From: Anaerolinea sp.
GTDB lineage: Bacteria > Chloroflexota > Anaerolineae > Anaerolineales > Villigracilaceae
Assembly (NCBI GenBank): GCA_020723805.1
Contig: DYID01000011.1
Coordinates: 1-64,000, forward strand
Direction of reading: 5' to 3'
DNA length: 64,000 bases
This document shows, one piece after another, positions 8,884 to 18,765 of this stretch. The notes under the pieces are model-generated. The model was not told the origin of the DNA. It saw only the letters and a list, made by a program, of their open reading frames with translations, and did not search any database. A program made the translations under genes and the position numbers. Every line of letters starts with the position of its first letter. Positions within the stretch are counted from its first letter, which is position 1.

Positions 8884-10494
8884 CTAAAATCCATCCTTCA
8901 ACATTTCCTTCGCCGCCAGCATTCCCGCCGCGCCCATCACGCCCCCGCCGGGATGCGCGCCGCTCGCGCCGAAGTAGTAGCCTTTGAGCGGGGTACGGAA
9001 GTCTGCCCATTGCGGCACGGGGCGCAGGAAGAAGATTTGATGCAGCAACAGTTCGCCGTGAAAGATGTTGCCGCCTGTGATGCCCGCGATGGCTTCGATG
9101 TCCTTCGGCGAAATGACCTGCATGCCCACGATGCACTCGCGGATGTCGGGCGCATATTGCTCGATGGTCGAAATCACCGCCTCGCCAAGTTGATTACGCT
9201 TCTCGTCATCCCAGCCGCCTTCCACATCATACGGCGCATATTGCACAAAACACGAAAGCACATGCTGTCCGGGCGGCGCCATGTCGGGGTCAATCATCGA
9301 AGGGAAGATCATATCGAGATACGGTCGGCGCGAAATCTGCCCGTACTTGGCGTCGTCGTAGGCGCGCTCGATGTAGTCAATGCTTGGGCTGATGGAAACC
9401 GCGCCGCGATACAAGGCGGGTTCGTCGGGCAGCGCCGTGAAGCGCGGCAATCTACTCAAGGCGATATTCACCTTGCCCGACGAGCCGCGCACGCGGAAGT
9501 TTTGAATCGCCGTCACGAACTCATCGGGAAAGTGCTTTGGCTCGACAAACTGGATAAACGTCCGCTTCGGGTCGGCGGCGGACAGCACGACTTTGGAATC
9601 AATTTCATCGCCGTTTTCTAAAACGACTCCCGCTGCGCGTCCATTCTTGACTTTGACCTGCTTCACCGGACTATTGACTCTGATCTCCACCCCAAGCGCC
9701 CGCGCCGCGTTCGCAATCGCGCCGCTCACTCCGCCCGAGCCGCCTTTGGCAAAGCCCCAGGCGCGGAACGCTCCGTCAATTTCGCCCATGTAGTGATGGA
9801 GCAGAACATACGCCGTCCCCGGCGAGCGCGGACCGAGGAACGTGCCGATGATTCCGCTGGCGGCTTTTGTGCCTTTGAGCGCGTCGGTCTCGAACCACTC
9901 TTCGAGCATATCCGCCGAGGACTGCGTAACGAGTTTGGCAATCATGTACAGTTCCTTTTCGGAGAGTGACGCGGCGTATTGACCCAGTTTGAGTAGGTTG
10001 AACAAATCGCGCGGATGAAGCGACGACGGGTCGGGCGGAATCAAGTTGATGATGGGCTTGATGGCTTTCGCCGCCCGCGCCATGACGCGGGCATATTCAT
10101 CGTATGCCTCTGCATCGAGCGGAGAGTGACGGTAAATTTCGCGGCGCGTCAGGTCGTGGTCGTCCCATGAAGCGAGGTAGTCGCCATTTTCCATCGGCGT
10201 GAAGGTGCTTGGCAAGGGCAAAATCTTCAATCCGTGTTTGGGCAATTCCAAGTCGCGGATGATCTCCGGGCGCAGGAGGCTGACCACATACGAGAACTCG
10301 GTGAACTTGTAGCCGGGGAAAATCTCCTCCGTCACCGCCGCCCCGCCGACGATGTGCCGGCGTTCGAGGACAACAACCTTTTTTCCCGCCCGCGCGAGAT
10401 AGGCTGCGGCAACCAATCCGTTATGCCCGCCGCCGATGATGATGGCATCGTAATTATTTGATGTCATGGTTTTTCTCTGTTTAAAAGTTGGCAA
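8884..10494 (-). CDS. Phytoene desaturase-like FAD-dependent oxidoreductase (start may be 10467, MTSNNYDAIIIGGG)
   Basis: DAIIIGGGHNGLVAAAYLARAGKKVVVLERR Rossmann motif; C-terminal GASGAHPGGGVMGAAGMLAA. Confidence 0.92.
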   Translation of the reverse strand: MPTFKQRKTMTSNNYDAIIIGGGHNGLVAAAYLARAGKKVVVLERRHIVGGAAVTEEIFPGYKFTEFSYVVSLLRPEIIRDLELPKHGLKILPLPSTFTPMENGDYLASWDDHDLTRREIYRHSPLDAEAYDEYARVMARAAKAIKPIINLIPPDPSSLHPRDLFNLLKLGQYAASLSEKELYMIAKLVTQSSADMLEEWFETDALKGTKAASGIIGTFLGPRSPGTAYVLLHHYMGEIDGAFRAWGFAKGGSGGVSGAIANAARALGVEIRVNSPVKQVKVKNGRAAGVVLENGDEIDSKVVLSAADPKRTFIQFVEPKHFPDEFVTAIQNFRVRGSSGKVNIALSRLPRFTALPDEPALYRGAVSISPSIDYIERAYDDAKYGQISRRPYLDMIFPSMIDPDMAPPGQHVLSCFVQYAPYDVEGGWDDEKRNQLGEAVISTIEQYAPDIRECIVGMQVISPKDIEAIAGITGGNIFHGELLLHQIFFLRPVPQWADFRTPLKGYYFGASGAHPGGGVMGAAGMLAAKEMLKDGF

Positions 10495-10555
10495 GTTTGA
10501 ATTTTTGAAGGCTGGCAGGTTAACTTTCTAACTTTCCAACTTGTAAACCTGCCCG

Positions 10556-11752
10556 TCAACGCTTTTTCCACTCCGGCTCATAAAACGGCAGTTTCACCAC
10601 CTTCGCCGGCGCGTGCTGACGGTGATGCTCCACCGTGATTTCCATCCTCACCGCTGTGCCGAGTTCGTAGTACGGTCTTTGCAGGTGAGCAAGGGCGATG
10701 TACTTTTTCAACAGCGGTGACCAACTTGACGTGGATGCGTACCCGACCTGCACGTTCCCAACCATCACCGGCAGACTCGCCCGTACCGCCATGCCGGGGA
10801 TTTGCGGCGGCAGACCAACCTGCTTGTAAACTCGTTCCATCCCATCCCAATCCACTTCCAAACCGACCATCTTCCACGCCGAGCCTTCCTTCTTTTCACG
10901 TTCCAACGCTCTGCGTCCCACGAAGTAGCCGGGTTTGTCGAGCGCCACCGTCCAATCGAGTCCCAACTCGAACGGCGAGGACTTCTGCGCTTCGATCCAG
11001 GCGTGAGTCGTGGAGGTGTAATCCACATCGAGCATGAAGAGTCCCGCCTCCACGCGCGCCATGTCCATCGCCAAAATGCCGACGGGCGCGATGCCGTAGT
11101 CCGCGCCGGCTTCCATGAGCGTATCCCAAACCTTGAGCGCGTCGTTATTGTCCATCCAAATCTCGTAGCCGAGGTCGCCGGTGTAGCCCGTGCGCGAGAT
11201 GGTGACCTGCGCGCCTTTGATGGCGTTCGTCATCAGGCGGAAGTATTTCAACTCGTCAACCGGTTTCTCGCAGACGAGATTCAACACCTTGCGCGTGTTC
11301 GGTCCCTGAAAACTGAGCGTGGCGATTTCGTCAGTGACTTCGGTGATGGACACATCCATGCCGACCGCGTTCATCGTCAGCCAGCGCAGATTCGGTTCCG
11401 CGGCGGTCAGGCGGAAGGTCGAATCGTCGAGGCGGGAGACAGTGCCGTCGTCAATCATCTTGCCTTCGTCGTCGCACCAGCCGGTGTAATAGACCTGTTC
11501 CACTTTCATCTTGTAAATGTCGCGTGTGGTGACGCGATGCAACAACGCCGCCGCGTCCTTTCCCTTGATGATGTACTTGATGAGCGGCGTTACGTCAATC
11601 AATGCCGCCGCGTTGCGGATTGCCCAATATTCGCTGTCGAGCGTGTGTTCATACGAACCGGCGACGAAATAGCCCGCCCACTTGCGCCAGTTCTGCGGCT
11701 GACACAGCACCGACGTTCGTTCGTGAAAAGGGGTGGTTTTGAGGTTGAACAT
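10556..11752 (-). CDS. GcvT-family (aminomethyltransferase-like, folate-binding) protein
   Basis: RNAAALIDVTPLIKYIIKGKDAAALLHRVTTRDI, ISRTGYTGDLGYEIWM, PVGILAMDMARVEAGLFMLDVDYTS; start at MFNLKTTPFHERT. Confidence 0.87.
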   Translation of the reverse strand: MFNLKTTPFHERTSVLCQPQNWRKWAGYFVAGSYEHTLDSEYWAIRNAAALIDVTPLIKYIIKGKDAAALLHRVTTRDIYKMKVEQVYYTGWCDDEGKMIDDGTVSRLDDSTFRLTAAEPNLRWLTMNAVGMDVSITEVTDEIATLSFQGPNTRKVLNLVCEKPVDELKYFRLMTNAIKGAQVTISRTGYTGDLGYEIWMDNNDALKVWDTLMEAGADYGIAPVGILAMDMARVEAGLFMLDVDYTSTTHAWIEAQKSSPFELGLDWTVALDKPGYFVGRRALEREKKEGSAWKMVGLEVDWDGMERVYKQVGLPPQIPGMAVRASLPVMVGNVQVGYASTSSWSPLLKKYIALAHLQRPYYELGTAVRMEITVEHHRQHAPAKVVKLPFYEPEWKKR

Positions 11753-11863
11753 AACTCTCCCAGAAAATCGAAAGATGACGCTGAATCTTCGCTGTATTCC
11801 TGATTCAATGTCAATAGACAGCGACATCCAGCATCAGTCGCCCTTCGGGTGGCACCGGGCAGA

Positions 11864-12784
11864 TTACGGTTTCTTTCTCTCCACCCTGCTTACCCTTGAA
11901 GGCTGGATGCTCACTCCTGCCGGGCGACTTGCGCGTGCCACCGCTGCTTCCTTTACCGTGTGCGTCAGGTGCTTTACCATCACTGCCTGGCGTTCGCCCG
12001 CCTTTGCGCCCAAGTCCTCCAGCACAGGTTCCAGCCATGCCTGATAGGAACGCACGCAGATGTACACCGGTCTGCTGCGGCGGCCGGGCAGGCTGCCAAT
12101 TAGCGCTGAAAGTTTTTCACTCACATTTGCTGCTTCGGGATGAATCAGCGGCGTCAACACAATCCCATACATCCCATGCGACACCCCCACGTAACACTTT
12201 ACGCCTTCGTTGCACATCCAGCCAAGTGCTTTCTGCGGCTGCGGCTCGACGGGTTGCAGGAGAGGGGGGACGATTTGATGATACAGACTCTGTATCGCAG
12301 GCAAATGCACTGACTTTACCCGCATCCAAACGGACCCTGAGCCTGTTCCTGCCACCTCGGATACATCCCACATCCTCTGCCACGCATACACTGCGAACCC
12401 CGCTTTCCTCAGCAGGAGGAACGCCGGGCTGGTCTCATTCACTTCGGCAAGCACATGGAAGGCGCCCCATGTTCCAGCCTGATGAGCAAGGTTTTCAATC
12501 AAGTCAAGCAGAAGCGGATGATCCAGTTGCGAGGCGGGCGCAAGGTAATATAGTTTTGCAAATGTTTCATCACGCGCATGGGTGATGCCGCCCAGCACGG
12601 AAGCGTTTTCCCCGTTGGCAATTGCCGAGTAGATGTGTCTCGCCGGATTGACATACGACATCAACCCCACTGCCCCCAGCGGATTTCCGCGAGTCAGCCA
12701 GCGTGCTGTATCCAACCCCACCGCTTCTTCACGGAAGCCATAGAGATAAGGCAGGTCCAACAGGGCAAGAGGACGAACAGTCAT
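11864..12784 (-). CDS. GNAT-like protein of unknown function
   Basis: VRPLALLDLPYLYGFREEA.. and LRKAGFAVYAWQRMWDVS resemble GNAT regions; weak. Confidence 0.5.
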   Translation of the reverse strand: MTVRPLALLDLPYLYGFREEAVGLDTARWLTRGNPLGAVGLMSYVNPARHIYSAIANGENASVLGGITHARDETFAKLYYLAPASQLDHPLLLDLIENLAHQAGTWGAFHVLAEVNETSPAFLLLRKAGFAVYAWQRMWDVSEVAGTGSGSVWMRVKSVHLPAIQSLYHQIVPPLLQPVEPQPQKALGWMCNEGVKCYVGVSHGMYGIVLTPLIHPEAANVSEKLSALIGSLPGRRSRPVYICVRSYQAWLEPVLEDLGAKAGERQAVMVKHLTHTVKEAAVARASRPAGVSIQPSRVSRVERKKP

Positions 12785-12847
12785 TCTCGTTTATGGGTTC
12801 ATAGGATGGCAGGTCACGACTTTCAAACCTGCCATCTTGGAAGCATC

Positions 12848-13426
12848 TCAATCAACCAGCGTCAGGAAATACTCGTGGAAGCGCGTGTCGTTCGTCAGTT
12901 CGGGGTGAAAGGACGTAGCGAGGAGATGTCCCTGTTGGGCGGCGACAATCCTCCCGTCGGGGACCGAGGCGAGTACTTTCACATTGCCGCCCACCGATTC
13001 AATGATCGGCGCGCGGATGAAGACCGCATGATAAGGCGCATCCGTCCCTGTGGCTTGCTTGAGTTCGGGGATGTCGAGGTCGGTCTCGAACGAATCGACC
13101 TGCCGCCCGAACGCGTTACGCTGGACTTTGATGTCCATCAGCCCAAGCAAAGGCTGGTCGCGGCTGACGTCTTTCGAGAGAAAGATTGCGCCTGCGCATG
13201 TTCCCCAAATGGCGTGACGCTGCCCGAATTGCTTTAATGGCTCCATCAGGTTATATGCGATTGCAAGTTTGCCGATGGTCGTGGATTCGCCGCCAGGGAT
13301 GATGAGACCATCGAGCCCGTTCAGATGCTCGGGCAAACGCACCTCGGCGGTGTCCACCTTCAGCCGCTTGAGCATGGCGATATGTTCTGCAAAGTCGCCT
13401 TGTAGGGCGAGGACTCCAATTTTCAT
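12848..13426 (-). CDS. pdxT: Pyridoxal 5'-phosphate synthase glutaminase subunit PdxT
   Basis: MKIGVLALQGDFAEHIAML, LIIPGGESTTIGKL, IWGTCAGAIFL, ATSFHPELT. Confidence 0.97.
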   Translation of the reverse strand: MKIGVLALQGDFAEHIAMLKRLKVDTAEVRLPEHLNGLDGLIIPGGESTTIGKLAIAYNLMEPLKQFGQRHAIWGTCAGAIFLSKDVSRDQPLLGLMDIKVQRNAFGRQVDSFETDLDIPELKQATGTDAPYHAVFIRAPIIESVGGNVKVLASVPDGRIVAAQQGHLLATSFHPELTNDTRFHEYFLTLVD

Positions 13427-13501
13427 TGGTCTTATAGTCTCATGGTCTTGTAGTCTCATAGTCTCATGGTTGACCATAGACTATAAGACTGTCAGACTAA
13501 A

Positions 13502-14389
13502 TTACCAGCCCCGCCCCGCGATCCGCTCCGCTTCGGGCATCTGCGACACATTGCGCCCGACCATCGGCTCGCCGAGGTTCTTGCTTACTTCCGCCAGGAT
13601 GGCGGGGTCGTTGTAATGCGTCACGGCTTTGACGATTGCCGCGGCGCGTTTGGCGGGGTCTCCGCTCTTGAAGATGCCCGAGCCGACGAACACACCGTCC
13701 ATGCCCAACTGCATCATCAGCGCCGCGTCCGCCGGAGTCGCCACGCCGCCCGCCGCAAAGTTGACCACAGGCAAACGTCCGAGTTCTTTGGTCTCCTTCA
13801 CCAACTCATACGGCGCGCCGATTTCTTTGGCATACGCCATCAGTTCCTCATCTGCCATTGTGGTCAAGCGGCGGATTTCGCCGATGACTGCACGCGCATG
13901 ACGCACTGCCTCGACCACGTCGCCTGTGCCTGCCTCTCCCTTCGTGCGAATCATCGCCGCGCCCTCGCCGATTCGCCGCAGCGCCTCGCCCAGATTGCGG
14001 CAGCCGCACACGAACGGCACTTTGAAGTTGTGCTTCAAAATGTGATGCGCTTCGTCAGCGGGCGTCAGCACTTCGGACTCGTCAATGTAGTCCACGCCAA
14101 TCGCTTCGAGAATCTGCGCCTCGACGAAATGCCCGATGCGGCACTTTGCCATCACAGGGATGGATACCGCGTCCATGATCTTCAAGATCAATTCAGGGTC
14201 AGACATGCGAGCCACGCCGCCCTGTGCGCGGATGTCGGCAGGGACGCGCTCGAGCGCCATGACAGCACACGCTCCCGCATCTTCTGCGATTTTGGCGTGT
14301 TCGGGCGTCACCACGTCCATGATGACGCCGCCCTTGAGCATTTGCGCCAGCCCCTTTTTCTCTGTCCAGGTTCCAGTTTTGACTTCCAT
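13502..14389 (-). CDS. pdxS: Pyridoxal 5'-phosphate synthase lyase subunit PdxS (alternative start 14425)
   Basis: [50 protein letters not shown]; ends in [20 protein letters not shown]. Confidence 0.98.
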   Translation of the reverse strand: MEVKTGTWTEKKGLAQMLKGGVIMDVVTPEHAKIAEDAGACAVMALERVPADIRAQGGVARMSDPELILKIMDAVSIPVMAKCRIGHFVEAQILEAIGVDYIDESEVLTPADEAHHILKHNFKVPFVCGCRNLGEALRRIGEGAAMIRTKGEAGTGDVVEAVRHARAVIGEIRRLTTMADEELMAYAKEIGAPYELVKETKELGRLPVVNFAAGGVATPADAALMMQLGMDGVFVGSGIFKSGDPAKRAAAIVKAVTHYNDPAILAEVSKNLGEPMVGRNVSQMPEAERIAGRGW

Positions 14390-14574
14390 TGTTACACTCC
14401 TTGATTCCGCGACTTGCGCGGTCATCTTGTAAATATAGATAAGTTGTGCGCACGGGATTCTACCACGCAGAGCATCCCGCTTCACACGCCGCCGGTGCCT
14501 GGTCCGGTTTCGATAGAGTTTCTCCTGCTTTGGGCTTTTCCACTTCATCTGCCTCTTGACAAAACCCGCAATCT

Positions 14575-14624
14575 GAATACAATTACGACAATGATACAAT
14601 TGTTACAATAATACAAAGATACAA
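14575..14624. promoter_or_regulatory. Operator-like array of GATACAA/TACAAT repeats upstream of the GntR gene
   Basis: AATACAATTACGACAATGATACAATTGTTACAATAATACAAAGATACAATT with imperfect palindrome GATACAATTGTTAC. Confidence 0.55.
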
Positions 14625-14627
14625 TTT

Positions 14628-15065
14628 ATGACCAATAAGAAACTCCTCCTCCAAATTGATTTCCGTTCGGGACTGCCCATCTACACCCAAATCGTCAACC
14701 AAATTCATGCGCAGATCGCCAGCGGAATCCTCCAGCCCGGCGACCAACTCCCGACCGTGCGGGCGCTTGCCGAGGAGTTACGCGTCAACTTCAACACGGT
14801 GGCGCGCGCCTATCGCATCCTGGATGAAGAGCGCATTATCTCCACCCAGCAAGGGCGCGGCACGTACATTACCGAAATCCCACCGCCGAAGGTCAGCGAA
14901 AAAATTCGCAGAGAGGCGCTGGAAGAGTTGACCAAAAGATACATCAGCGAAGCCCTGCGGCTGGAGTTTTCGAAGAGCGAGATTAAGCAGATGATCAATG
15001 ACCAACTCAAAGCGTGGAGTGCGAGCGTTGAGCATGGTCGAAACGAAGCGCAAGAGTCTATGTAA
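14628..15065 (+). CDS. GntR-family (YtrA-type) transcriptional regulator
   Basis: LPIYTQIVNQIHAQIASGILQPGDQLPTVRALAEELRVNFNTVARAYRILDEERII. Confidence 0.95.
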   Translation: MTNKKLLLQIDFRSGLPIYTQIVNQIHAQIASGILQPGDQLPTVRALAEELRVNFNTVARAYRILDEERIISTQQGRGTYITEIPPPKVSEKIRREALEELTKRYISEALRLEFSKSEIKQMINDQLKAWSASVEHGRNEAQESM

Positions 15066-15069
15066 ACAC

Positions 15070-15122
15070 CGTCCCGAAGGTTGACTAAGAATCAGCCTAA
15101 ATTTTGAAAATCCTTCGGGACG
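15070..15122. repeat. CGTCCCGAAGG inverted repeat element
   Basis: Perfect 11-bp IR CGTCCCGAAGG (15070-15080)/CCTTCGGGACG (15112-15122). Confidence 0.72.
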
Positions 15123-15142
15123 TCCTTATAAAAGGAGAATAA

Positions 15143-16090
15143 ATGGACACCAAATTTGTCAAATCCGCATTGGAAAAGAAAAAATCCCAAACCGCAGACC
15201 CGCACATTCCGCCAATCGCAGGGACAATCTTCGGAATAACGCTGTTGATTGCCATCCTAGGAGCGGCGCTTGGAGATGGCAAATACAGTGATGCTGTGCT
15301 GGCTGCTTGGGTAATCGGCTGGACATTGATTGGCTTTTATGTCCTGTTCGGGCTGAAAGTGGCGTCGCAATGGGAAAAGGCTGTGATTCTGCGGCTCGGC
15401 AAATTCAGGAAACTTGCAGGACCCGGTCCGTTTTGGATCATTCCGATCATTGACACCACGCCGACGTGGATTGACCACCGCGTCATGGTCACGCCGTTCG
15501 CCGCCCAAAAAACGCTGACAAAAGACACTGTACCTGTGGATGTGGACGCCGTGCTGTTCTGGGTCGTGTGGGACGCGGAGAAAGCCGCGCTCGAAGTCGA
15601 GAACTACCGCGCCGCCGTGGACTGGGCGGCGCAAACCGCCCTGCGCGACATCATCGGACGCATGATGCTGGCGGACATCCTCGTCGGGCGGAGCGTGATT
15701 GACAAGGAACTGCAACAAGTCATTGACGAACGCACCACGCCTTGGGGTGTCACCGTGCAATCCGTGGAAATCCGCGACATCGTCATCCCCCAGGATCTGG
15801 AGGATGCCATGTCCCGCCAGGCGCAGGCGGAGCGTGAACGTCAGGCGCGCGTGATCCTCGGCGAATCCGAGAAGCAGATCGCCGAATCCTTTGCCGAAGC
15901 ATCCCAAGCCTACATCAACAACCCGACCGCCCTGCATCTGCGTGCCATGAACATGCTCTTTGAAGGTTTGAAGGAAAAAGGCGCCATGGTTATCGTTCCC
16001 AGTTCGGCGGTGGACACGATGAACCTCGGCGGTCTCAGTGGCATGATCTCACTGGCGCAGAGCAATATGCCGAAGGAAGATAAATCATAG
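15143..16090 (+). CDS. SPFH/stomatin (slipin) family membrane protein
   Basis: EKAVILRLGKFRKLAGPGPFWIIPIID, TKDTVPVDVDAVLFWVVWDAEKA, MSRQAQAERERQARVILGESEKQIAESF. Confidence 0.93.
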   Translation: MDTKFVKSALEKKKSQTADPHIPPIAGTIFGITLLIAILGAALGDGKYSDAVLAAWVIGWTLIGFYVLFGLKVASQWEKAVILRLGKFRKLAGPGPFWIIPIIDTTPTWIDHRVMVTPFAAQKTLTKDTVPVDVDAVLFWVVWDAEKAALEVENYRAAVDWAAQTALRDIIGRMMLADILVGRSVIDKELQQVIDERTTPWGVTVQSVEIRDIVIPQDLEDAMSRQAQAERERQARVILGESEKQIAESFAEASQAYINNPTALHLRAMNMLFEGLKEKGAMVIVPSSAVDTMNLGGLSGMISLAQSNMPKEDKS

Positions 16091-16126
16091 CCCAAGATTT
16101 CATCTTGCGCTACGAAAGGAGAAAAA

Positions 16127-16768
16127 ATGACAACTCGTACCACCACAACCATCTCTCTTATCCTGATTGCCGCCGCGGCGTTGGCGGGAGTCCTGCTCTG
16201 GAACCGCCTGCCCGATCCCATGCCGTCGCACTGGAACGCGGCAGGCGAGATTGACGGCTACATGTCCAAATTCTGGGGCATCTTTCTGATGCCGATTGTC
16301 ACTATCGGGCTGTTGGGTTTGTTCCTCCTCATCCCGCACATTGACCCGCTCAAAGCCAACATCGCTAAGTTCATCGGTGTTTTCAACTGGTTCATCGTGG
16401 GTTTTGTGGCGTACATGCTCTTTATTCATGGCTTGACTTTGTCCGCCGCACTTGGTTACCAGTTCAACATGACATACGCGCTCCTGCCGGTTGTTGGTCT
16501 GCTCTTCATCGGCGTAGGCTACATGATGGGCAAAGCAAAGCGCAACTTCTTCATCGGCATCCGCACGCCGTGGACGCTTTCGAGCGAGGCGGTCTGGGAC
16601 GAGACGCATAAACTCGGCTCCAAACTCTTCATGCTTGCAGGCGCGGTGACCATCGTCAGCGCCTTCCTCGGCGAGAACGGCATCTGGCTGCTGCTCGCCG
16701 CCATCCTCCTTGCGGCGTTCGTCCCCATCGTCTACTCCTACATCCTGTGGAAGCGCGAAAATCCGTGA
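16127..16768 (+). CDS. SdpI-family / DUF1648-containing membrane protein
   Basis: NRLPDPMPSHWNAAGEIDGYMSK (DUF1648); NFFIGIRTPWTLSSEAVWDETHKLG (SdpI-like). Confidence 0.9.
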   Translation: MTTRTTTTISLILIAAAALAGVLLWNRLPDPMPSHWNAAGEIDGYMSKFWGIFLMPIVTIGLLGLFLLIPHIDPLKANIAKFIGVFNWFIVGFVAYMLFIHGLTLSAALGYQFNMTYALLPVVGLLFIGVGYMMGKAKRNFFIGIRTPWTLSSEAVWDETHKLGSKLFMLAGAVTIVSAFLGENGIWLLLAAILLAAFVPIVYSYILWKRENP

Positions 16769-17700
16769 ACGCGATCATCGAAGTCAACCAGTTGAAACGC
16801 GTCTTCGGGCAGAACCGCGCCGTGGATGGCATCACGTTTCACGTGGAACAAGGCGAAGTCTTTGGACTGCTCGGTCCGAACGGCGCGGGCAAGACGACCA
16901 CGGTTCGACTCTTAAACGGAATCCTGCCTCCGTCCGAGGGAACGGCGCGCATCTTTGGGCTTGACCCCGCGACTCACGGCGAGGACATCCGCCGCAGGAC
17001 GGGCGTCCTGACCGAAACGCCCGCGCTCTACGAACGCTTGTCCGCGCGCGAGAACCTGGAGTTTTTTGCCACACTGCAAGGGATTCCGGAAGCGGACCTA
17101 AGCCGCCGCGTGGACGAGATGCTTGAATTCTTCGAACTCGCCTCGCGCGCCAAAGACAAAGTGGAGACCTTCAGCAAAGGCATGAAGCAACGACTCGCGC
17201 TTGCCCGCGCATTGATTCACAAGCCTCCGCTGTTGTTCCTGGACGAACCGACCTCGGGACTCGATCCCGAAGCCGCGCAGCAAGTCAACGACTTGATCGC
17301 AAACTTGACCAGCGCCAACGGTCAGACTGTCGTGCTGGCAACGCATAATCTTTTCGAGGCACAGCGTCTATGCGACCGCGTTGCCGTCATGAACAAAGGC
17401 AGGATTCTGGCGTTGGGCAGTCTCAAGGAACTCTCGCGCAAGTTGTGGCACGTCACCTGGGTGGACATCACGTTTCACGTGAAACCGTCGGAGAATGTCG
17501 CGGGGAGTCTCAAGGCGCTTCATGGCGTGATCCAGGCGTCGGCGGAGGGCGAAGCGTTGGCGGTCCAGGTCGAGAATGAGGATGTGATTCCCGAAGTCAT
17601 TCGCCATCTGGTCAATACGGGCGAGTCCATTTTGCGAGTCAACCCGCGCGACTATACGTTGGAAGATATTTATTTTGCATTGCAGGCAGGTGAAGCATGA
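16765..17700 (+). CDS. ABC transporter ATP-binding protein (ABC-2 type), probable GTG start
   Basis: GPNGAGKTTTVRLLNG; FSKGMKQRLALARALIHKPPLLFLDEPTSGLDP. Confidence 0.95.
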   Translation: MNAIIEVNQLKRVFGQNRAVDGITFHVEQGEVFGLLGPNGAGKTTTVRLLNGILPPSEGTARIFGLDPATHGEDIRRRTGVLTETPALYERLSARENLEFFATLQGIPEADLSRRVDEMLEFFELASRAKDKVETFSKGMKQRLALARALIHKPPLLFLDEPTSGLDPEAAQQVNDLIANLTSANGQTVVLATHNLFEAQRLCDRVAVMNKGRILALGSLKELSRKLWHVTWVDITFHVKPSENVAGSLKALHGVIQASAEGEALAVQVENEDVIPEVIRHLVNTGESILRVNPRDYTLEDIYFALQAGEA

Positions 17701-18521
17701 ACTGGCGTTCGATTTGGGCGATTGCCCGCAAAGACTTGAAGGAAGTACGGCAAAATAAAGTTGCCTGGGGACCCGCCATCGCGATCCCGTTGATCTTTGC
17801 GATCCTCATGCCGATCCTGTTTTCGGTGTTGCCGCAGGTCATGCCCGTGGAAGATATCCAACGTGAACTGGGGGACATGGAAACGCTGATGAAGAATCTG
17901 CCGCCCTCCATCCAGGCGATCTTTGAAGGCTTGAAATTAGAACAAATGTTCGTGTTATATATGACCGCCTTCATGCTGGCGCCACTGTTCCTCATCATGC
18001 CGTTGATGTTCTCCTCGGTCGTCGGCGCGGACTCGTTCGTCGGCGAACGCGAGCGTAAAACGATGGAGGCGCTGCTCTACTCCCCCGCCACCGACATGGA
18101 ACTTTTCCTCGGCAAAGTGCTGGCAGCAGTCATTCCGTCTATTGCGCTTTCATGGCTGACGTATCTGGTTTACATCATTGCCGTCAATGTTGCAAGTTAC
18201 GAATTGTTCGGGCGCATCTGGTTCCCATTGCCTACCTGGTGGCCCCTGATGTTTTGGCTGACGCCTGCTTTTGCCTTGCTTGGCATATCGGCAACCGTGC
18301 TTGTTTCCTCGCGCGTCAAGACCTTCATGGAAGCCTATCAACTCTCGGGGTCGCTGGTGGTGTTGGTACTGGCGCTCGTGCTCGGACAGGTCAGCGGCGT
18401 TTTGTTTCTCGGTGTTGGCACGGTGATGATTCTCGGGACATTGATCTGGATCGTTGACGGCGTGTTGATTTACCTGAGTATTCGTAATTTCAAGCGCAGC
18501 TCGTTGATTGCAAAATTATAG
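17697..18521 (+). CDS. ABC-2 type permease
   Basis: IARKDLKEVRQNKVAWGPAIAIPLIF, SVVGADSFVGERERKTMEALLYSPATDMELFLGKVLAA; overlaps upstream ATPase by 4 bp. Confidence 0.93.
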   Translation: MNWRSIWAIARKDLKEVRQNKVAWGPAIAIPLIFAILMPILFSVLPQVMPVEDIQRELGDMETLMKNLPPSIQAIFEGLKLEQMFVLYMTAFMLAPLFLIMPLMFSSVVGADSFVGERERKTMEALLYSPATDMELFLGKVLAAVIPSIALSWLTYLVYIIAVNVASYELFGRIWFPLPTWWPLMFWLTPAFALLGISATVLVSSRVKTFMEAYQLSGSLVVLVLALVLGQVSGVLFLGVGTVMILGTLIWIVDGVLIYLSIRNFKRSSLIAKL

Positions 18522-18530
18522 GAGACCGCC

Positions 18531-18755
18531 ATGACGGATGAATATCAAAAATGGGAATATCGAGTTCAGACCATCGGCAGCTTTTGGGGGACAAAAGACG
18601 AACTCATTCAGTCCACGCTGGACGAATGGGGCGAGGAAGGCTGGGAGGTGATCAACGTCTTCACGCCCGAAAACAGCGGCAAGGTCACCGTTGTTGCCAA
18701 ACGCCCGCTGACGGAGCGCGTGCGCCGCATGCGTTCCATACCATCTTACTCATAA
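18531..18755 (+). CDS. DUF4177-like small protein
   Basis: KWEYRVQTIG...LDEWGEEGWEVINVFTPENSGKVTVVAKRP. Confidence 0.75.
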   Translation: MTDEYQKWEYRVQTIGSFWGTKDELIQSTLDEWGEEGWEVINVFTPENSGKVTVVAKRPLTERVRRMRSIPSYS

Positions 18756-18765
18756 GGAGAAACAC

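Noticed and set aside
10802-11803. 333-aa plus-strand ORF opposite the GcvT-like gene
   Set aside because: Antisense shadow of a confidently identified GcvT-family protein.
13434-13498. TAGTCTCATGGTCTTG/TAGTCTCATAGTCTCATGG repeats considered as a mini CRISPR or operator array
   Set aside because: Units are 8-16 bp, degenerate and without spacers; only a short sequence repeat between pdxT and pdxS.
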